In this document: positions 30,331-39,293 of the stretch, one piece after another
Layout of the letters: every line of letters begins with the position of its first letter
Numbering within the stretch: position 1 is the stretch's first letter
Origin: Flavobacteriales bacterium
GTDB lineage: Bacteria > Bacteroidota > Bacteroidia > Flavobacteriales_F > PHOS-HE28
Length of the DNA stretch: 48,605 bases
Reading direction: 5' to 3'
Assembly: GCA_017987895.1 (NCBI GenBank)
Contig: JAGNSU010000001.1
Span: 1-48,605 of the forward strand
Notes under the pieces: model-generated
Told to the model about the DNA's origin: nothing
The model's database searches: none
The model's input: only the letters and a program-made list of their open reading frames with translations
Program-made: the position numbers and the translations under genes

Positions 30331-31913
30331 CACTTGAAGGGCATTTCGATCCCCAACTCCTTGCAATACTTCGCGATCACGGCATCGGTCTCTTTCATGC
30401 CGTTCTCCAGCGCTTGCAGTTCGGTGGCCACCGCGTTCAGGTCCACCGCGTCCTCGGCCTCGAAGGTGTCCACGTAGCGCGGTATGTTCAGGTTGTAGTC
30501 ATTGGCGCGCACTTCGCTCAGCGGTGCCACGTAGCTGTATTTGACTTCGGTCTTCCGCTCGCGGTAGGTGCTTATGATCTTGTCGATGTCCTCCGTGCGC
30601 AACTTGTTCTGCGTCTTGATCTTCTCGAAGTGCTGGCTGGCATCGATGAACAAGATGTTCGCCCCGGCCTCCGAGCCGGGGCCGCGGTTCTTCTTCAGCA
30701 CCAAAATGCACGTAGGAATGCTGGTACCGTAGAAGATGGCACCGGGCAATCCGATCACGGCATCCAAGTAGTTGCGGTCTTCGATCAGGTACTTGCGTAT
30801 GTGGCCTTCCGCCGCGCCGCGGAAGAGCACGCCGTGGGGCAGCACGCAGGCCATGGTGCCATCGTCCGCAAGTTGGTGGACCATGTGCTGCACGAAGGCG
30901 AAGTCGGCCTTGGTGGTGGGCGCGAGCTTGCCGTACGCACCGAAGCGCTCGTCGTTGGTCTTCAGCGTATCGGCCTTCCAGTGCGCGCTGAAGGGCGGGT
31001 TGGCCACCACGGCCTCGAAGCGCAGGTCCATGTGTTGCGGGCGCTCCAGCGTGTCCTCGTTCTTGATGTCGAAGCGCCGGTAATGCACATCATGCATGAT
31101 CATGTTCATGCGGCACAGGTTGAAGGTGGCGGGGTTGCTCTCTTGTCCAAAGAGTTGGCCGACATCCAACACCTCATGACGCACGCGCAGTAGCAGCGAG
31201 CCGCTGCCGCAGGTCGGATCATACACGTCCCGCAGCCGCTTCTTGCCGGTGGTGACGATCCTGGCCAGCACCATGCTCACTTCTTTGGGCGTATAGAATT
31301 CACCTGCTTTCTTGCCCGCGCCACTGGCGAACTGCCCGATGAGGTATTCGTATGCCTCGCCGAGTACATCCGCCTTGTGTTCATTGTCGTTCCGCAGTTC
31401 GAAGTCGACGGCGTTTAAGTGCGCGAGCACTTTCACCACCAGCGCGTTCTTGTCCTCGGTGCTCTTGCCCAACTTGCTGCTGGTGAGGTCGAGATCCTCG
31501 AAGAGGTTGGCGAAATCCTCCTCGCTCTCCGTGCCGCGCGTGCTGTCGCTGATGCTGTTGAGCACGGCCGTGAGGTCGTCCAGGATGAACCTGGCTTTGC
31601 CCTCCGCGTTGCCCCGCGCTACCATCGCCCCGAAGAGCTCGCTCGGTTTCAGGAAGTAGCCGAGCTGGTCCAGCGACAGGTCGCGCACGGCCTTCAGGTA
31701 TTCCTTGCCCTCGGTGGTGTCCTCCTTCACCTGCGTGTACAGAAGCTTGTCCGGGTGCAGCACCTCATCGGCGTACAGCTCCATCTTCTCGCTGAGGTAC
31801 TTGTAAAAAATGAAGCCGAGGATGTAGTCACGGAAATCGTCGGCGGCCATCTTGCCGCGCAGGGTGTTGGCGATGTCCCAGAGGGTCTGCTCGAGTTTCT
31901 GCTTGGCGGTCAT
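30330..31913 (-). CDS. hsdM: Type I restriction-modification DNA methyltransferase M subunit
   Basis: The start at 31913 (MTAKQKLEQTLWDIANTLRG) matches the usual HsdM N-terminus; upstream in-frame codons are not convincing. The 527-residue protein has the helical N-terminal HsdM domain, the SAM-binding motif DPTCGSGSLLL (about residue 230-240) and the N6-adenine methylase motif ANPPF (about 304). It methylates adenine in the site chosen by HsdS. It is the first gene of the locus and is joined to hsdS by a one-base overlap. A GCTACTTTC box lies 8 bases before the ATG. Confidence 0.96.
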   Translation of the reverse strand: MTAKQKLEQTLWDIANTLRGKMAADDFRDYILGFIFYKYLSEKMELYADEVLHPDKLLYTQVKEDTTEGKEYLKAVRDLSLDQLGYFLKPSELFGAMVARGNAEGKARFILDDLTAVLNSISDSTRGTESEEDFANLFEDLDLTSSKLGKSTEDKNALVVKVLAHLNAVDFELRNDNEHKADVLGEAYEYLIGQFASGAGKKAGEFYTPKEVSMVLARIVTTGKKRLRDVYDPTCGSGSLLLRVRHEVLDVGQLFGQESNPATFNLCRMNMIMHDVHYRRFDIKNEDTLERPQHMDLRFEAVVANPPFSAHWKADTLKTNDERFGAYGKLAPTTKADFAFVQHMVHQLADDGTMACVLPHGVLFRGAAEGHIRKYLIEDRNYLDAVIGLPGAIFYGTSIPTCILVLKKNRGPGSEAGANILFIDASQHFEKIKTQNKLRTEDIDKIISTYRERKTEVKYSYVAPLSEVRANDYNLNIPRYVDTFEAEDAVDLNAVATELQALENGMKETDAVIAKYCKELGIEMPFK

Positions 31914-31946
31914 GGGACGCTGAAAGTAGCGTGGTGGAGAACAACA

Positions 31947-31972
31947 GGGCACCTCCCGATTCGGAGGTGCCC
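31947..31972 (-). terminator. Hairpin terminator after the 32012-33817 gene
   Basis: GGGCACCTCC and GGAGGTGCCC form a perfect 10-bp stem with a 6-base loop. On the - strand it follows the stop of the upstream gene and is followed by a T-rich stretch (TGTTGTTCT). It separates that gene from hsdM. Confidence 0.6.
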
Positions 31973-32011
31973 TATAAGTGCGAGGCGCGGCGTGGCTGTA
32001 TTGGGCCGCGT

Positions 32012-33817
32012 TCAGTCGGTTGATCTTATGGGCTCTATCAGTTTGTCGCGATCCAGGTCCATGACGTCGAATTGGAGCGAAGCGGCATCGTAGCCTTCAG
32101 GCAGGACCACGCGCAACTCATTTGTTCCTTTCTCGCCAACGCCTGAAAACAAGAGGTCAGTAGCTCCATCCGGTCGTTTCATGGTGATCACCGTGTTCGC
32201 ATCGCCCGGCAGTTTGAAACTCAACGTTGTGAACACGCTCTCTTCGATCGGAACCGCAGGCGCGGGCGCACCGATCGGAGCGATCAACGACATCCAGGTC
32301 TGACGGGTACCATCTCTTTTGCCATAGCTGGAGACCGCATAGGCGAACTCGCCTGCCGATGCGCAGCGGCTCACCGTCGAGTAGTCGCCCCAGCGGTCGT
32401 AACCCAGTATGACGCCATCACCATCCTTGATGGTCCTTTCGTCGGAACAGTTGAGGGAAAGGTCACAGGCCTTGCACCGGATACTGGGAAAGCTGGTGTT
32501 GGACGTGGTATTGTACTGAACGAAGATGAAGGGGGCTTGGCCGTTCGGCTTCACTAACTGGATGGAGGGATAGGCGTAGCTCGTGTTGCGGTCGTCGCCT
32601 ATCAGCACGCTCGTGTTCTTGAGGTTGGGGAACTCCAGAACGTTGAGGTTCACTCGGCTGAAATTCCGTTGTCCATCGCCGGACGTGAAGGTGTGGTAGA
32701 TGCGACCATCATAGAGGAAGGCGTCCTGCATTCTCGGGTCGCCGTTGTCGATGACCCTGTTCTGCTGGTAGGCCTTATCGAAGAAATAATACTTGTCCGT
32801 GGGGACGGGGTAATAGCGCAGCACAGCGTTCGGGCTATGCACATCGTCCGTGATCTCATAGAGGTGCAACCGCTCCGATCCATGGGCCCAGTATGTGCTC
32901 AACAGGTAGATGCCGGGGCCGTACACAACATCCGTAACAGAGGAAACCGGAGCTACAGTGAACGGGGACTGCGGGAGGTTGGACCACACCCTGTAGTCGA
33001 GTTCAACGCCTGCGAACCCGGCGTGCTTGTCCACTTGGTAAACCACGCTCTCCACGAACCTGTTGTTCGCGTCGAAGATGTTCCCCCCGATGTACAGGCC
33101 GTCGCTGGAGAGCGCCATCTTGGGATAATCGAACCATTGGCCCTGCACTCTGTTCGGATTGCCGGAGATCTTGTAAAAGGTCCATCCATCCAGCGGGTTA
33201 CTCGTGCTGGAGAATCCTAGCAGGATCTCGGAGTTGGCGTACTGGTTGCTACAGCGTTGCGCGAACACGACGTACCGTTGGTTCGTCGGGTCGATCACGA
33301 TCTTGGGGTCGCACGGACCCAGGAGCTTGCGGTCGAGGAAGCTGTACAGGTCCTTGCGGAACCGCATGCGGCCGTTCTGATACATGTCGATCACACCATT
33401 GGATACGGAGATCACCCACCCTTGGGGACCGTGGGCCACCGTATTGTCCAATGGGGCGGATGGGTCTTCCGGGTTCGTCATCGCACCAGAGACCAGGCTG
33501 AACGGAACCGGTAGCGGGTTCAAAGGGGCTGGCGTTTGTGTCTGATCATAGACCAATTGGTTCTCCCGTTGGAACCGTGCGAAGACCTCGAGCGTGATCT
33601 CGGTGCGTGGTTCCGTCGCCGTGTTAGTGAGCACCGGGAACAGGGTGGTGTCCATTACTGAAGTGACCGTGGGGATGAAGTACGCCGGGCTTTTGAACAG
33701 GCCGGAACGAACCGCCTCGGAAGGGATGCCCGCGCTGCTCGCACGGGGAAGCGGAAGTACCTGTGCGTAGGCAATGGTGTGGCATAGAAAGAGGGCGGGG
33801 AGAATTGCTTTTTTCAT
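32012..33817 (-). CDS. Large secreted protein of unknown function
   Basis: The start MKKAILPALFLCHTIAYAQ gives a clear signal peptide; an upstream in-frame extension is unlikely. The 601-residue product has repeated Asp/Gly/Trp-rich segments that read like beta-propeller blades (PKIVIDPTNQRYVVFAQR, YPKMALSSDGLYIGGNIF, PQGWVISVSNGVIDMY). A Cys cluster appears near FPSIRCKACDLSLNC. The last about 70 residues could be a small beta domain. No catalytic motif is visible. It lacks a clear type IX sorting tail. It is a single gene closed by a hairpin terminator. Confidence 0.8.
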   Translation of the reverse strand: MKKAILPALFLCHTIAYAQVLPLPRASSAGIPSEAVRSGLFKSPAYFIPTVTSVMDTTLFPVLTNTATEPRTEITLEVFARFQRENQLVYDQTQTPAPLNPLPVPFSLVSGAMTNPEDPSAPLDNTVAHGPQGWVISVSNGVIDMYQNGRMRFRKDLYSFLDRKLLGPCDPKIVIDPTNQRYVVFAQRCSNQYANSEILLGFSSTSNPLDGWTFYKISGNPNRVQGQWFDYPKMALSSDGLYIGGNIFDANNRFVESVVYQVDKHAGFAGVELDYRVWSNLPQSPFTVAPVSSVTDVVYGPGIYLLSTYWAHGSERLHLYEITDDVHSPNAVLRYYPVPTDKYYFFDKAYQQNRVIDNGDPRMQDAFLYDGRIYHTFTSGDGQRNFSRVNLNVLEFPNLKNTSVLIGDDRNTSYAYPSIQLVKPNGQAPFIFVQYNTTSNTSFPSIRCKACDLSLNCSDERTIKDGDGVILGYDRWGDYSTVSRCASAGEFAYAVSSYGKRDGTRQTWMSLIAPIGAPAPAVPIEESVFTTLSFKLPGDANTVITMKRPDGATDLLFSGVGEKGTNELRVVLPEGYDAASLQFDVMDLDRDKLIEPIRSTD

Positions 33818-33899
33818 GGTGCTGTGTTTGATGACCTTGCGATGGAGCGTAGATGCGGACCGCAGGTAGAAGGGGATCGCTTCCATCATCGGTCGGTTG

Positions 33900-35006
33900 T
33901 TAGGAGTTCGGCACGATCTGCACACCCAGGCGGAACTGGAAATTCTTCTGCACGAACTCGTCCCCTGCGTACCAGTTCGCCACAATGCGGAACGCGCTGT
34001 TGATGGCCAGACCACCGCTGAACTGCCAGAGGTCTATGCCGCCATCGTCGTCCCGCCCCAGGTTGTGCCAGAAGAGCGAGTTGCCGCTGATATGCGAGTA
34101 GCGCACCTGACCGAAGAGCGACATGCGGCCCTTGATCCCCGTGAGCGAGAAAACTAGTTCCGCCCCGTTGTCGAAGTTCTGCCCGACCACGTTCGTGTCA
34201 ACCCCGATCTTGGGGATGTCGAACGACAATTTCGGCGCGTATTGTAGCCGGGTGGAGAACCGCTGGTTCAGCGTGGTGAAACCGACGATGGGCACGCCGA
34301 GGTTCAGCACGCCGTTGCCGCCACCCCCGAGCAACCGCTGGATCTGGTCGGTGAAAGTGGCGCTGCTGTCAGTAATGGGCAGCGTGTCGCTGTCGGCGCT
34401 CGTGTTGCCGATCAACGCGCCGAAACCAAGGCGCACCGGACCGAAGTAGTCATAAACCACTTCGGAGTAAAGTGATGCCTTCTGGGCCTGCCCGCTGTAC
34501 GAGAAGATGCTGTTCTTGAGAACCTTCGAGCGCTCCTGGTCGATGCTGAACTCATCGTAGAAGATCTCCGTGGCGATGCGGCGGACGGCCAGGCCGTAGA
34601 GGCCGTGGCGCAGATCGGGGTCGTAGCGGATCCGCAGCAAGTCTTCCCGGTAGGCCTGGAACGCTTCTTTGTGCGCCCGGAACTGCCCCTTGAGTTTGGT
34701 GATCTCCTCCTTGGTCTTATCGGAGGGGTCGGCTTTCAACTTCTCGTACAGCGTGCTTCGCAGTGCGTTCCGTTCGTTGCGATTGGTCTCGCGTTGGTCC
34801 TTCAGGAAGACCCGGATGCTGGTGGGGGTTTCCGTCAGCGGGGCTTTCGCGTGCTCCTTGAGCAGATCACTGAGCTGCTTTTCCTCCGCGGGCTGGTCCG
34901 CTTTCCAGCTCTCGCTGTTCGGAAAAACAAAGGGTACGGTCTGGGCCTGGGATCGCGAAAGGGCCGCGGCCAGGCAAATGATCAGAAGGGTCCGGTTGGC
35001 ACGCAT
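33900..35006 (-). CDS. Probable outer-membrane protein with helical N-terminal region
   Basis: The start ATG 35006 (MRANRTLLIICLAAALSRSQAQ) is a clean signal peptide; an upstream ATG at 35051 adds 15 residues. The 368-residue product has a charged helical region (about 40-130; long Lys/Glu/Arg runs) and then strand-like repeats with Gly turns (YDYFGPVRLGFGALIG, GRMSLFGQVRYSHISG), ending in FQFRLGVQIVPNS. This fits a barrel with a periplasmic coiled domain. Family is not recognised. It lies downstream of nothing on its strand and is divergent from the operon at 35148. Confidence 0.75.
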   Translation of the reverse strand: MRANRTLLIICLAAALSRSQAQTVPFVFPNSESWKADQPAEEKQLSDLLKEHAKAPLTETPTSIRVFLKDQRETNRNERNALRSTLYEKLKADPSDKTKEEITKLKGQFRAHKEAFQAYREDLLRIRYDPDLRHGLYGLAVRRIATEIFYDEFSIDQERSKVLKNSIFSYSGQAQKASLYSEVVYDYFGPVRLGFGALIGNTSADSDTLPITDSSATFTDQIQRLLGGGGNGVLNLGVPIVGFTTLNQRFSTRLQYAPKLSFDIPKIGVDTNVVGQNFDNGAELVFSLTGIKGRMSLFGQVRYSHISGNSLFWHNLGRDDDGGIDLWQFSGGLAINSAFRIVANWYAGDEFVQKNFQFRLGVQIVPNS

Positions 35007-35121
35007 GGATGCTTGGTGTTTTGTTGCACCAAAGCACCTCCGATCGATCACAAGCCGCCAGCGTTCAATTCATTGGGGGGGAGCACGTATTTTTCACATG
35101 TTCGGCCTCGGTCGGCCGGGA

Positions 35122-35129
35122 TAGTTTCG
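35122..35129 (+). promoter_or_regulatory. Promoter -7-like box TAGTTTCG
   Basis: One mismatch from TAnnTTTG, ending 18 bases before the ATG at 35148, in the divergent gap between two genes. No clear -33 element was found. Confidence 0.4.
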
Positions 35130-35147
35130 TCACCAAATCCTCACCAC

Positions 35148-36062
35148 ATGAACCCCACAACCGAACCTCGTCGCACAATGTTGATCCGCGCCCAAATGCT
35201 CTGCTTGGCACTCCTTGCTGCCGGGACAATTGATGCCCAAGTGCTCGATACCCGTAGCTTCAAGATGATGGAACTCGCCCCTGCAACGGAGTACCCTTCT
35301 GTATGCAGTACGGAAGTGCGTTGTGCGCAGAAGGACTTCAAGGGTTATTTCTGGGCGGGATCCATAGCCGCCCCAGTCGCTCTTGCGCGCACCAGCGAAT
35401 TTCTCAGTTGGCAAGCGCTGGAGGACTTGGTCAGGACCGTCGCGCCTGCGTTGGAAAACGATCGGATAGGGGTCAAACTCCACTACGGCCTATCCGTATC
35501 CGGAGCAGACTACAACATCGAGCTTGCGGCCGAGGTCGTCAAGATCGATCCACGTAGAGATCCCCTGTACTATGACGTCTCCACGCTGGAGGCGAAAGTC
35601 CACCCTATCGGGCCAACAGGGGTTTTCGACCCGGAACAGATAAAGTCGGCTTGGGAGGATGCCGAGCAGAAGCGATACTTAGAGCGCGTCTTCGTGATGC
35701 GCAACCGGGGCGGTGAACTTGATGGCCTGGTCAAGGAGTCCGATCATTTAGCCTACCTGCTCAAATGGGAGGACTTGGTCGCCCTTCATGGGAACAACGA
35801 AGGCAGCACACACCTGAACATCCATTGCATCGCTGCACCAGTGATCCGCGCCCCCGGGATTGAAGACGACTGGCATCATGATCTCTTGGTCATCTCCGCA
35901 AACCATCAAGGAGTGGAGCGCCTCACCGACACGAGGGCTCCAGGGGCGTTGCCCTATCTGGATAAGGCAGCGGACCTTGGCTCTCCGTGTCCACCGTCGT
36001 GTGTGCTCGCGCGGTTCTACCGTTACGGGCTGGCACCTCGAACGGGTTGCAAATGCCCGTGA
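35148..36062 (+). CDS. Secreted protein of unknown function, first gene of a kinase operon
   Basis: ATG 35148 is chosen by position after a promoter-like box; ATG 35178 (MLIRAQMLCLALLAAG) gives a tighter signal peptide. The 304-residue product contains cysteines in CSTEVRCAQ and in a C-terminal cluster (SPCPPSCVL, TGCKCP). The middle is mixed alpha/beta. No known domain is recognised. Its end overlaps the next start by 10 bases (36053-36062), so it belongs to the operon with a membrane protein, a kinase and a regulator. It may be a periplasmic input protein for that kinase. Confidence 0.7.
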   Translation: MNPTTEPRRTMLIRAQMLCLALLAAGTIDAQVLDTRSFKMMELAPATEYPSVCSTEVRCAQKDFKGYFWAGSIAAPVALARTSEFLSWQALEDLVRTVAPALENDRIGVKLHYGLSVSGADYNIELAAEVVKIDPRRDPLYYDVSTLEAKVHPIGPTGVFDPEQIKSAWEDAEQKRYLERVFVMRNRGGELDGLVKESDHLAYLLKWEDLVALHGNNEGSTHLNIHCIAAPVIRAPGIEDDWHHDLLVISANHQGVERLTDTRAPGALPYLDKAADLGSPCPPSCVLARFYRYGLAPRTGCKCP

Positions 36063-36760
36063 CCATTTCGCCTGTCGCTGGTTCTTTTTTCCGCATGTTA
36101 CTCCTGTTCTCGTTCGCGACTACCCGCTCGCTGGCTCTGCTTGTTACCGCGGCCTTTGCCCTTTGGCAATGGTCCCTTGTCCCTGCACCACGACGGTCGC
36201 TTTTCGGGCGTTCGGGGTTGTTGATGGGCGTAGCCATAATCTTGGAGGCAATCGGCATGGTAACAACACTCTACGGCGTTAACAACAGTCTGCTCTATAA
36301 TCTCTTCTCGCTGTTCGAGTTTCTTTTGATACTCAGCATGCTGACCCTGACGATGCCCGCGTGGAGGGGCCTCGTCGGGGTTGCTTGCGCAGCGGGTGTT
36401 CTGGCAATGCTCGGCAACGCTTGGGTGGATAACCCAGTCGATTTCCTGCTTACGGAAGGGATCCTTCTGATGGCGCTAATCCTCTCGGTCCTTCTGCTGG
36501 CCGTGCTTTGGCGCTTGGCCGAAACGAGCGACGATCCGTTGCCTCGCGTTCCGGAGTTCTGGTTGTACATGGGTTTCCTTCTCTACTATGGGGGTCTCAT
36601 CCCGGTGATCGGTATGTCGCGGTACCTCTATGCCGAAAATCCCGCATTGGCGAACCGGCTGTATGTCATCATGCCAGTGCTTTGCATACTTCGCTATGTG
36701 CTTACGGCTCTGTCTTGTAGAAAAGAGGCACAGCGCATTCTGCGGGATCTGAATGGATAG
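36053..36760 (+). CDS. Multi-pass membrane protein of unknown function
   Basis: The start at 36053 overlaps the upstream stop by 10 bases; ATG 36095 is an alternative. The 235-residue product is very hydrophobic with about six to seven membrane segments (e.g. SLALLVTAAFALWQWSLV, LLMGVAIILEAIGMV, GILLMALILSVLLLAVLW). No signature is recognised. It is immediately followed, with 8 bases of overlap, by a kinase that has only one membrane segment and no sensor domain. This protein could therefore be the sensing partner. Confidence 0.75.
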   Translation: MPVTISPVAGSFFRMLLLFSFATTRSLALLVTAAFALWQWSLVPAPRRSLFGRSGLLMGVAIILEAIGMVTTLYGVNNSLLYNLFSLFEFLLILSMLTLTMPAWRGLVGVACAAGVLAMLGNAWVDNPVDFLLTEGILLMALILSVLLLAVLWRLAETSDDPLPRVPEFWLYMGFLLYYGGLIPVIGMSRYLYAENPALANRLYVIMPVLCILRYVLTALSCRKEAQRILRDLNG

Positions 36761-37529
36761 CAGCGAACAGGTCATCTTCACAGTTGTCATCGCCACGGTC
36801 GTTCTGCTCGCGGTTTTAGGGGTCATGGGCTTTTTGATGGTCGTGAACACAGAGCGGCGACACCGGCATCGGGCAGCCCTCGTAGAACTGCAGCGGAAGC
36901 GCGACCAGGAAGTGATCACCGCCGAACGGGAAGCCACGCAACAGACCTTGGGCGAGGTGGGGCGCGAGCTGCATGACAATGTGGGGCAGCTGCTCACCGT
37001 GGCGCAGATGGGCCTGGCCGATGTGCTGGACGAAGGTGCGGCCGATCCTCGGTTGCGCGCTGCGCTCGGCGCGTTGGAGGATGGTATCGAAGAGGTGCGC
37101 CGCCTGGGCCGCACCTTGAACAGCGATATGTGGCAGCATCGCACCTTCGTGGATGCCGTGAGCGCCGAGGCATCGCGCGTGGAGCGCATGGGCCGTGTGC
37201 GCGCGCACTTGCGGATCATCGGTGAGCCAACCGAACTATCGCCGGATACGAAGACCGTTCTCTTCCGCGTGTTCCAGGAGATCATGAGCAACGCGCTGAA
37301 ACATGCGCACGCCGATACGATCGAGATCACGCTCGATGGTGGTCCACCTTTTGTGCTGCGCATCCGGGACAACGGCACAGGGTTCATGGACGCACAGCGC
37401 GCGGTGGGAAGCGGCCTGGCCAACATCCGCCGCCGCTGCGCCTTGATCGGGTTCCGGGCCGAGCTCACCACCGCACCGGGCGCCGGTTGCACGTGGACAC
37501 TTCAACACCTACCCTCCCATGCCGCATGA
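36753..37529 (+). CDS. HisKA_3-type sensor histidine kinase
   Basis: The 258-residue protein has one membrane segment (about 7-31), a coiled linker and a HisKA_3 dimerisation domain with H74 in GRELHDNVGQLL. The HATPase_c domain has an N box (EIMSNALKHA), DNGTGF and GSGLANIRRR. It is short and has almost no extracellular part, so its signal probably comes from a partner, perhaps the membrane protein encoded just before. Its stop overlaps the start of the LuxR-type regulator by 11 bases, which makes these a kinase-regulator pair of the NarX/NarL kind. Confidence 0.93.
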   Translation: MDSSEQVIFTVVIATVVLLAVLGVMGFLMVVNTERRHRHRAALVELQRKRDQEVITAEREATQQTLGEVGRELHDNVGQLLTVAQMGLADVLDEGAADPRLRAALGALEDGIEEVRRLGRTLNSDMWQHRTFVDAVSAEASRVERMGRVRAHLRIIGEPTELSPDTKTVLFRVFQEIMSNALKHAHADTIEITLDGGPPFVLRIRDNGTGFMDAQRAVGSGLANIRRRCALIGFRAELTTAPGAGCTWTLQHLPSHAA

Positions 37530-38181
37530 TCTGGCCCTGGTGGACGACCACCATTTGATGCGCAGCGGCCTGGCCACCATGCTGAACGGCCTGGACGGAT
37601 ACCGCGTGACCATCGAGGCGGCCAATGGCCGTGAAATGATCGAGGCATTGCGCGATGCGCCGCCACCGGCCATCGCCATCGTGGACCTGAACATGCCGGT
37701 GATGGACGGCTATGCGACCATCGCCTGGTTGCGCGCCAATGCGCCGGAGATCCTTCCGCTCGCGCTCACCTTCGACGCGGGCGATGACGCACTGGTGCGG
37801 GCGATGCGCGCCGGCGCCCGCGGCTTCGTGCTGAAGAACGTGCGGCCCGCGGTTTTCCGCGCTGCGTTGGATTCGCTGATGCTCACCGGCTACTACCACA
37901 GTGAGGCGGTGCATGAAAGTTTGATGCAAGGCTTCGGTGCGATGACGCGCGATGAACGCGAACGCGAACGCGTGCTGGCGCAGATCACGCCGCGCGAAAT
38001 GGAGTTCCTGTTGCTGGTGTGTTCGGAGGATGAGCTCACCTACGAACAGATCGCCGCCGAGATGGGCGTACACCGCCGCACCGTGGACAATTTCCGGATC
38101 GCGCTCTTCGAGAAGTTCAACATCAAGAGCAAGACCGGGCTGGTGCTCTTCGCCATGCGCTACGGGTTGTTGAAGCCTTGA
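37519..38181 (+). CDS. LuxR-type response regulator
   Basis: The 220-residue protein has a receiver with acidic VDDHH, phospho-acceptor D56 in IVDLNMPVMDG and the Lys of VLKNVRP. The C-terminal helix-turn-helix (about 150-215; ITPREMEFLLLVCS, HRRTVDNFRIALFEKF) is of the LuxR type. At the switch position TFDAG replaces the more usual Ser/Thr-containing motif in part. It is translationally coupled to the kinase by an 11-base overlap. It is the last gene before the convergent seven-gene module at 38209-45915 and could regulate either neighbourhood. Confidence 0.93.
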   Translation: MPHDLALVDDHHLMRSGLATMLNGLDGYRVTIEAANGREMIEALRDAPPPAIAIVDLNMPVMDGYATIAWLRANAPEILPLALTFDAGDDALVRAMRAGARGFVLKNVRPAVFRAALDSLMLTGYYHSEAVHESLMQGFGAMTRDERERERVLAQITPREMEFLLLVCSEDELTYEQIAAEMGVHRRTVDNFRIALFEKFNIKSKTGLVLFAMRYGLLKP

Positions 38182-38208
38182 TCGGCCCCGCGCCGATGCA
38201 ACGCGACC

Positions 38209-38772
38209 TTACCGTAGGGCGAACCGCCCCGGGAGCCGTATCCACGCCGCGGACGTTTCGTGCGCCTCCTGCCAATGCTCCTTCAAGGAGCCCTTGCAGG
38301 TGTTCATCAGTGCCACGCCGCGCACAACCAGCGAGTCATAGGGATCCTCGCCCCGGCGGTACCAGTGGACCTGATCACCGAAGCGGATCATCATGCGCTC
38401 CACACTGGTGTCCTGCACCAGGGGCATGGCCCCCCAATACAATTCGCGGAACACTTTCTCGCAGCTATCGAACGCGGGCACATCCGCTGTTTCGATGTAC
38501 TGCTGGTCGTCGTGATGGATGAGCAGAAGGTTGGCCACGCACTGCCCCACCTTTTCGTACGCCGCGAGCTTCTTGGTGTACATGGTGCGCTTGAACTCCA
38601 TCTCCTTTTCTTCCGCGGCTTTGGAGTTGTACTGCCACACCCCTATCACGATGCCGGCCGCCGTGGCGATGGTGCCCGACACTTTCAGTACCACGTCCCA
38701 TGTTTCCTTGGACCCCCAGGTCCCTGTGGTGTCCTCCGGCGCGGATGTTCCTGGGTCTTGTGGCTTGCTCAT
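38209..38772 (-). CDS. Single-pass membrane protein of the patatin/KAP module
   Basis: The start at 38772 overlaps the preceding stop by four bases (ATGA). The 187-residue product has a polar N-terminus, one membrane segment (about 26-47) and a helical soluble domain that matches the product of 23029-23502 through most of its length (MEF-R-MY-KKL, FDSC, YWG-PLV, YRRGE, LMNTC). It is the last gene of the run. The paired arrangement with a secreted Cys protein is the same in both copies, which suggests that the two proteins act together at the membrane. Confidence 0.82.
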   Translation of the reverse strand: MSKPQDPGTSAPEDTTGTWGSKETWDVVLKVSGTIATAAGIVIGVWQYNSKAAEEKEMEFKRTMYTKKLAAYEKVGQCVANLLLIHHDDQQYIETADVPAFDSCEKVFRELYWGAMPLVQDTSVERMMIRFGDQVHWYRRGEDPYDSLVVRGVALMNTCKGSLKEHWQEAHETSAAWIRLPGRFALR

Positions 38773-39293
38773 CGCACCAGGTAGATGTTGGTGGAACGGT
38801 CCATCTTGCCGAAGGACAGGCTGCTCATGCGGAGGCATGCTTCGTGCTCCCCTTCGCAAACCGGCGCCGAGGGGGGCAGCCTCCGCACCTCGTAGGTGAT
38901 GTCACCGATGGCGATCACCTCACCGCTGCTCGTCCGGGTGATCCTGTAGGGATGACCGGTGTTGAAGGGCCCGGCTTCTCCACAGCCTTCCTCCCGCACG
39001 AAGGAGGAGTCGCGGTCGAACGTATAGTAGTGCGGCACGTTCTCACATCCTGAAATGGGTAGCCCCTCGGATCCGATCACGGTCCAGCGAAGTCGCCTCC
39101 CTTGGGTAAGCAACCATTCCAACTCGCTACCGCCGGGCAGTGGTCGCTCAAGTTCCACGGTTGGGATCGGCGAACCAGGCACATCGCCTGTTCCGGACGA
39201 TCGGAGTTCGGCGTATGCGAGACCTTGGGCCTGGGCGCGAAATGCGACCAGCAGGGCGATGAGGAACGCGCAATGTTGCAGTGTGCGGATCAT
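38769..39293 (-). CDS. Small secreted Cys protein of the patatin/KAP module
   Basis: The start at 39293 overlaps the stop of the previous gene (ATGA) and opens a signal peptide (MIRTLQHCAFLIALLVAFRAQAQ). The 174-residue product ends with ITYEVRRLPPSAPVCEG, a CLRM block and NIYLVR, shared with the product at 23502-23927. Additional cysteines (SGCENV, EEGCGEAG) could form disulfides. Function unknown. Coupling on both sides places it firmly in the operon. Confidence 0.82.
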   Translation of the reverse strand: MIRTLQHCAFLIALLVAFRAQAQGLAYAELRSSGTGDVPGSPIPTVELERPLPGGSELEWLLTQGRRLRWTVIGSEGLPISGCENVPHYYTFDRDSSFVREEGCGEAGPFNTGHPYRITRTSSGEVIAIGDITYEVRRLPPSAPVCEGEHEACLRMSSLSFGKMDRSTNIYLVR

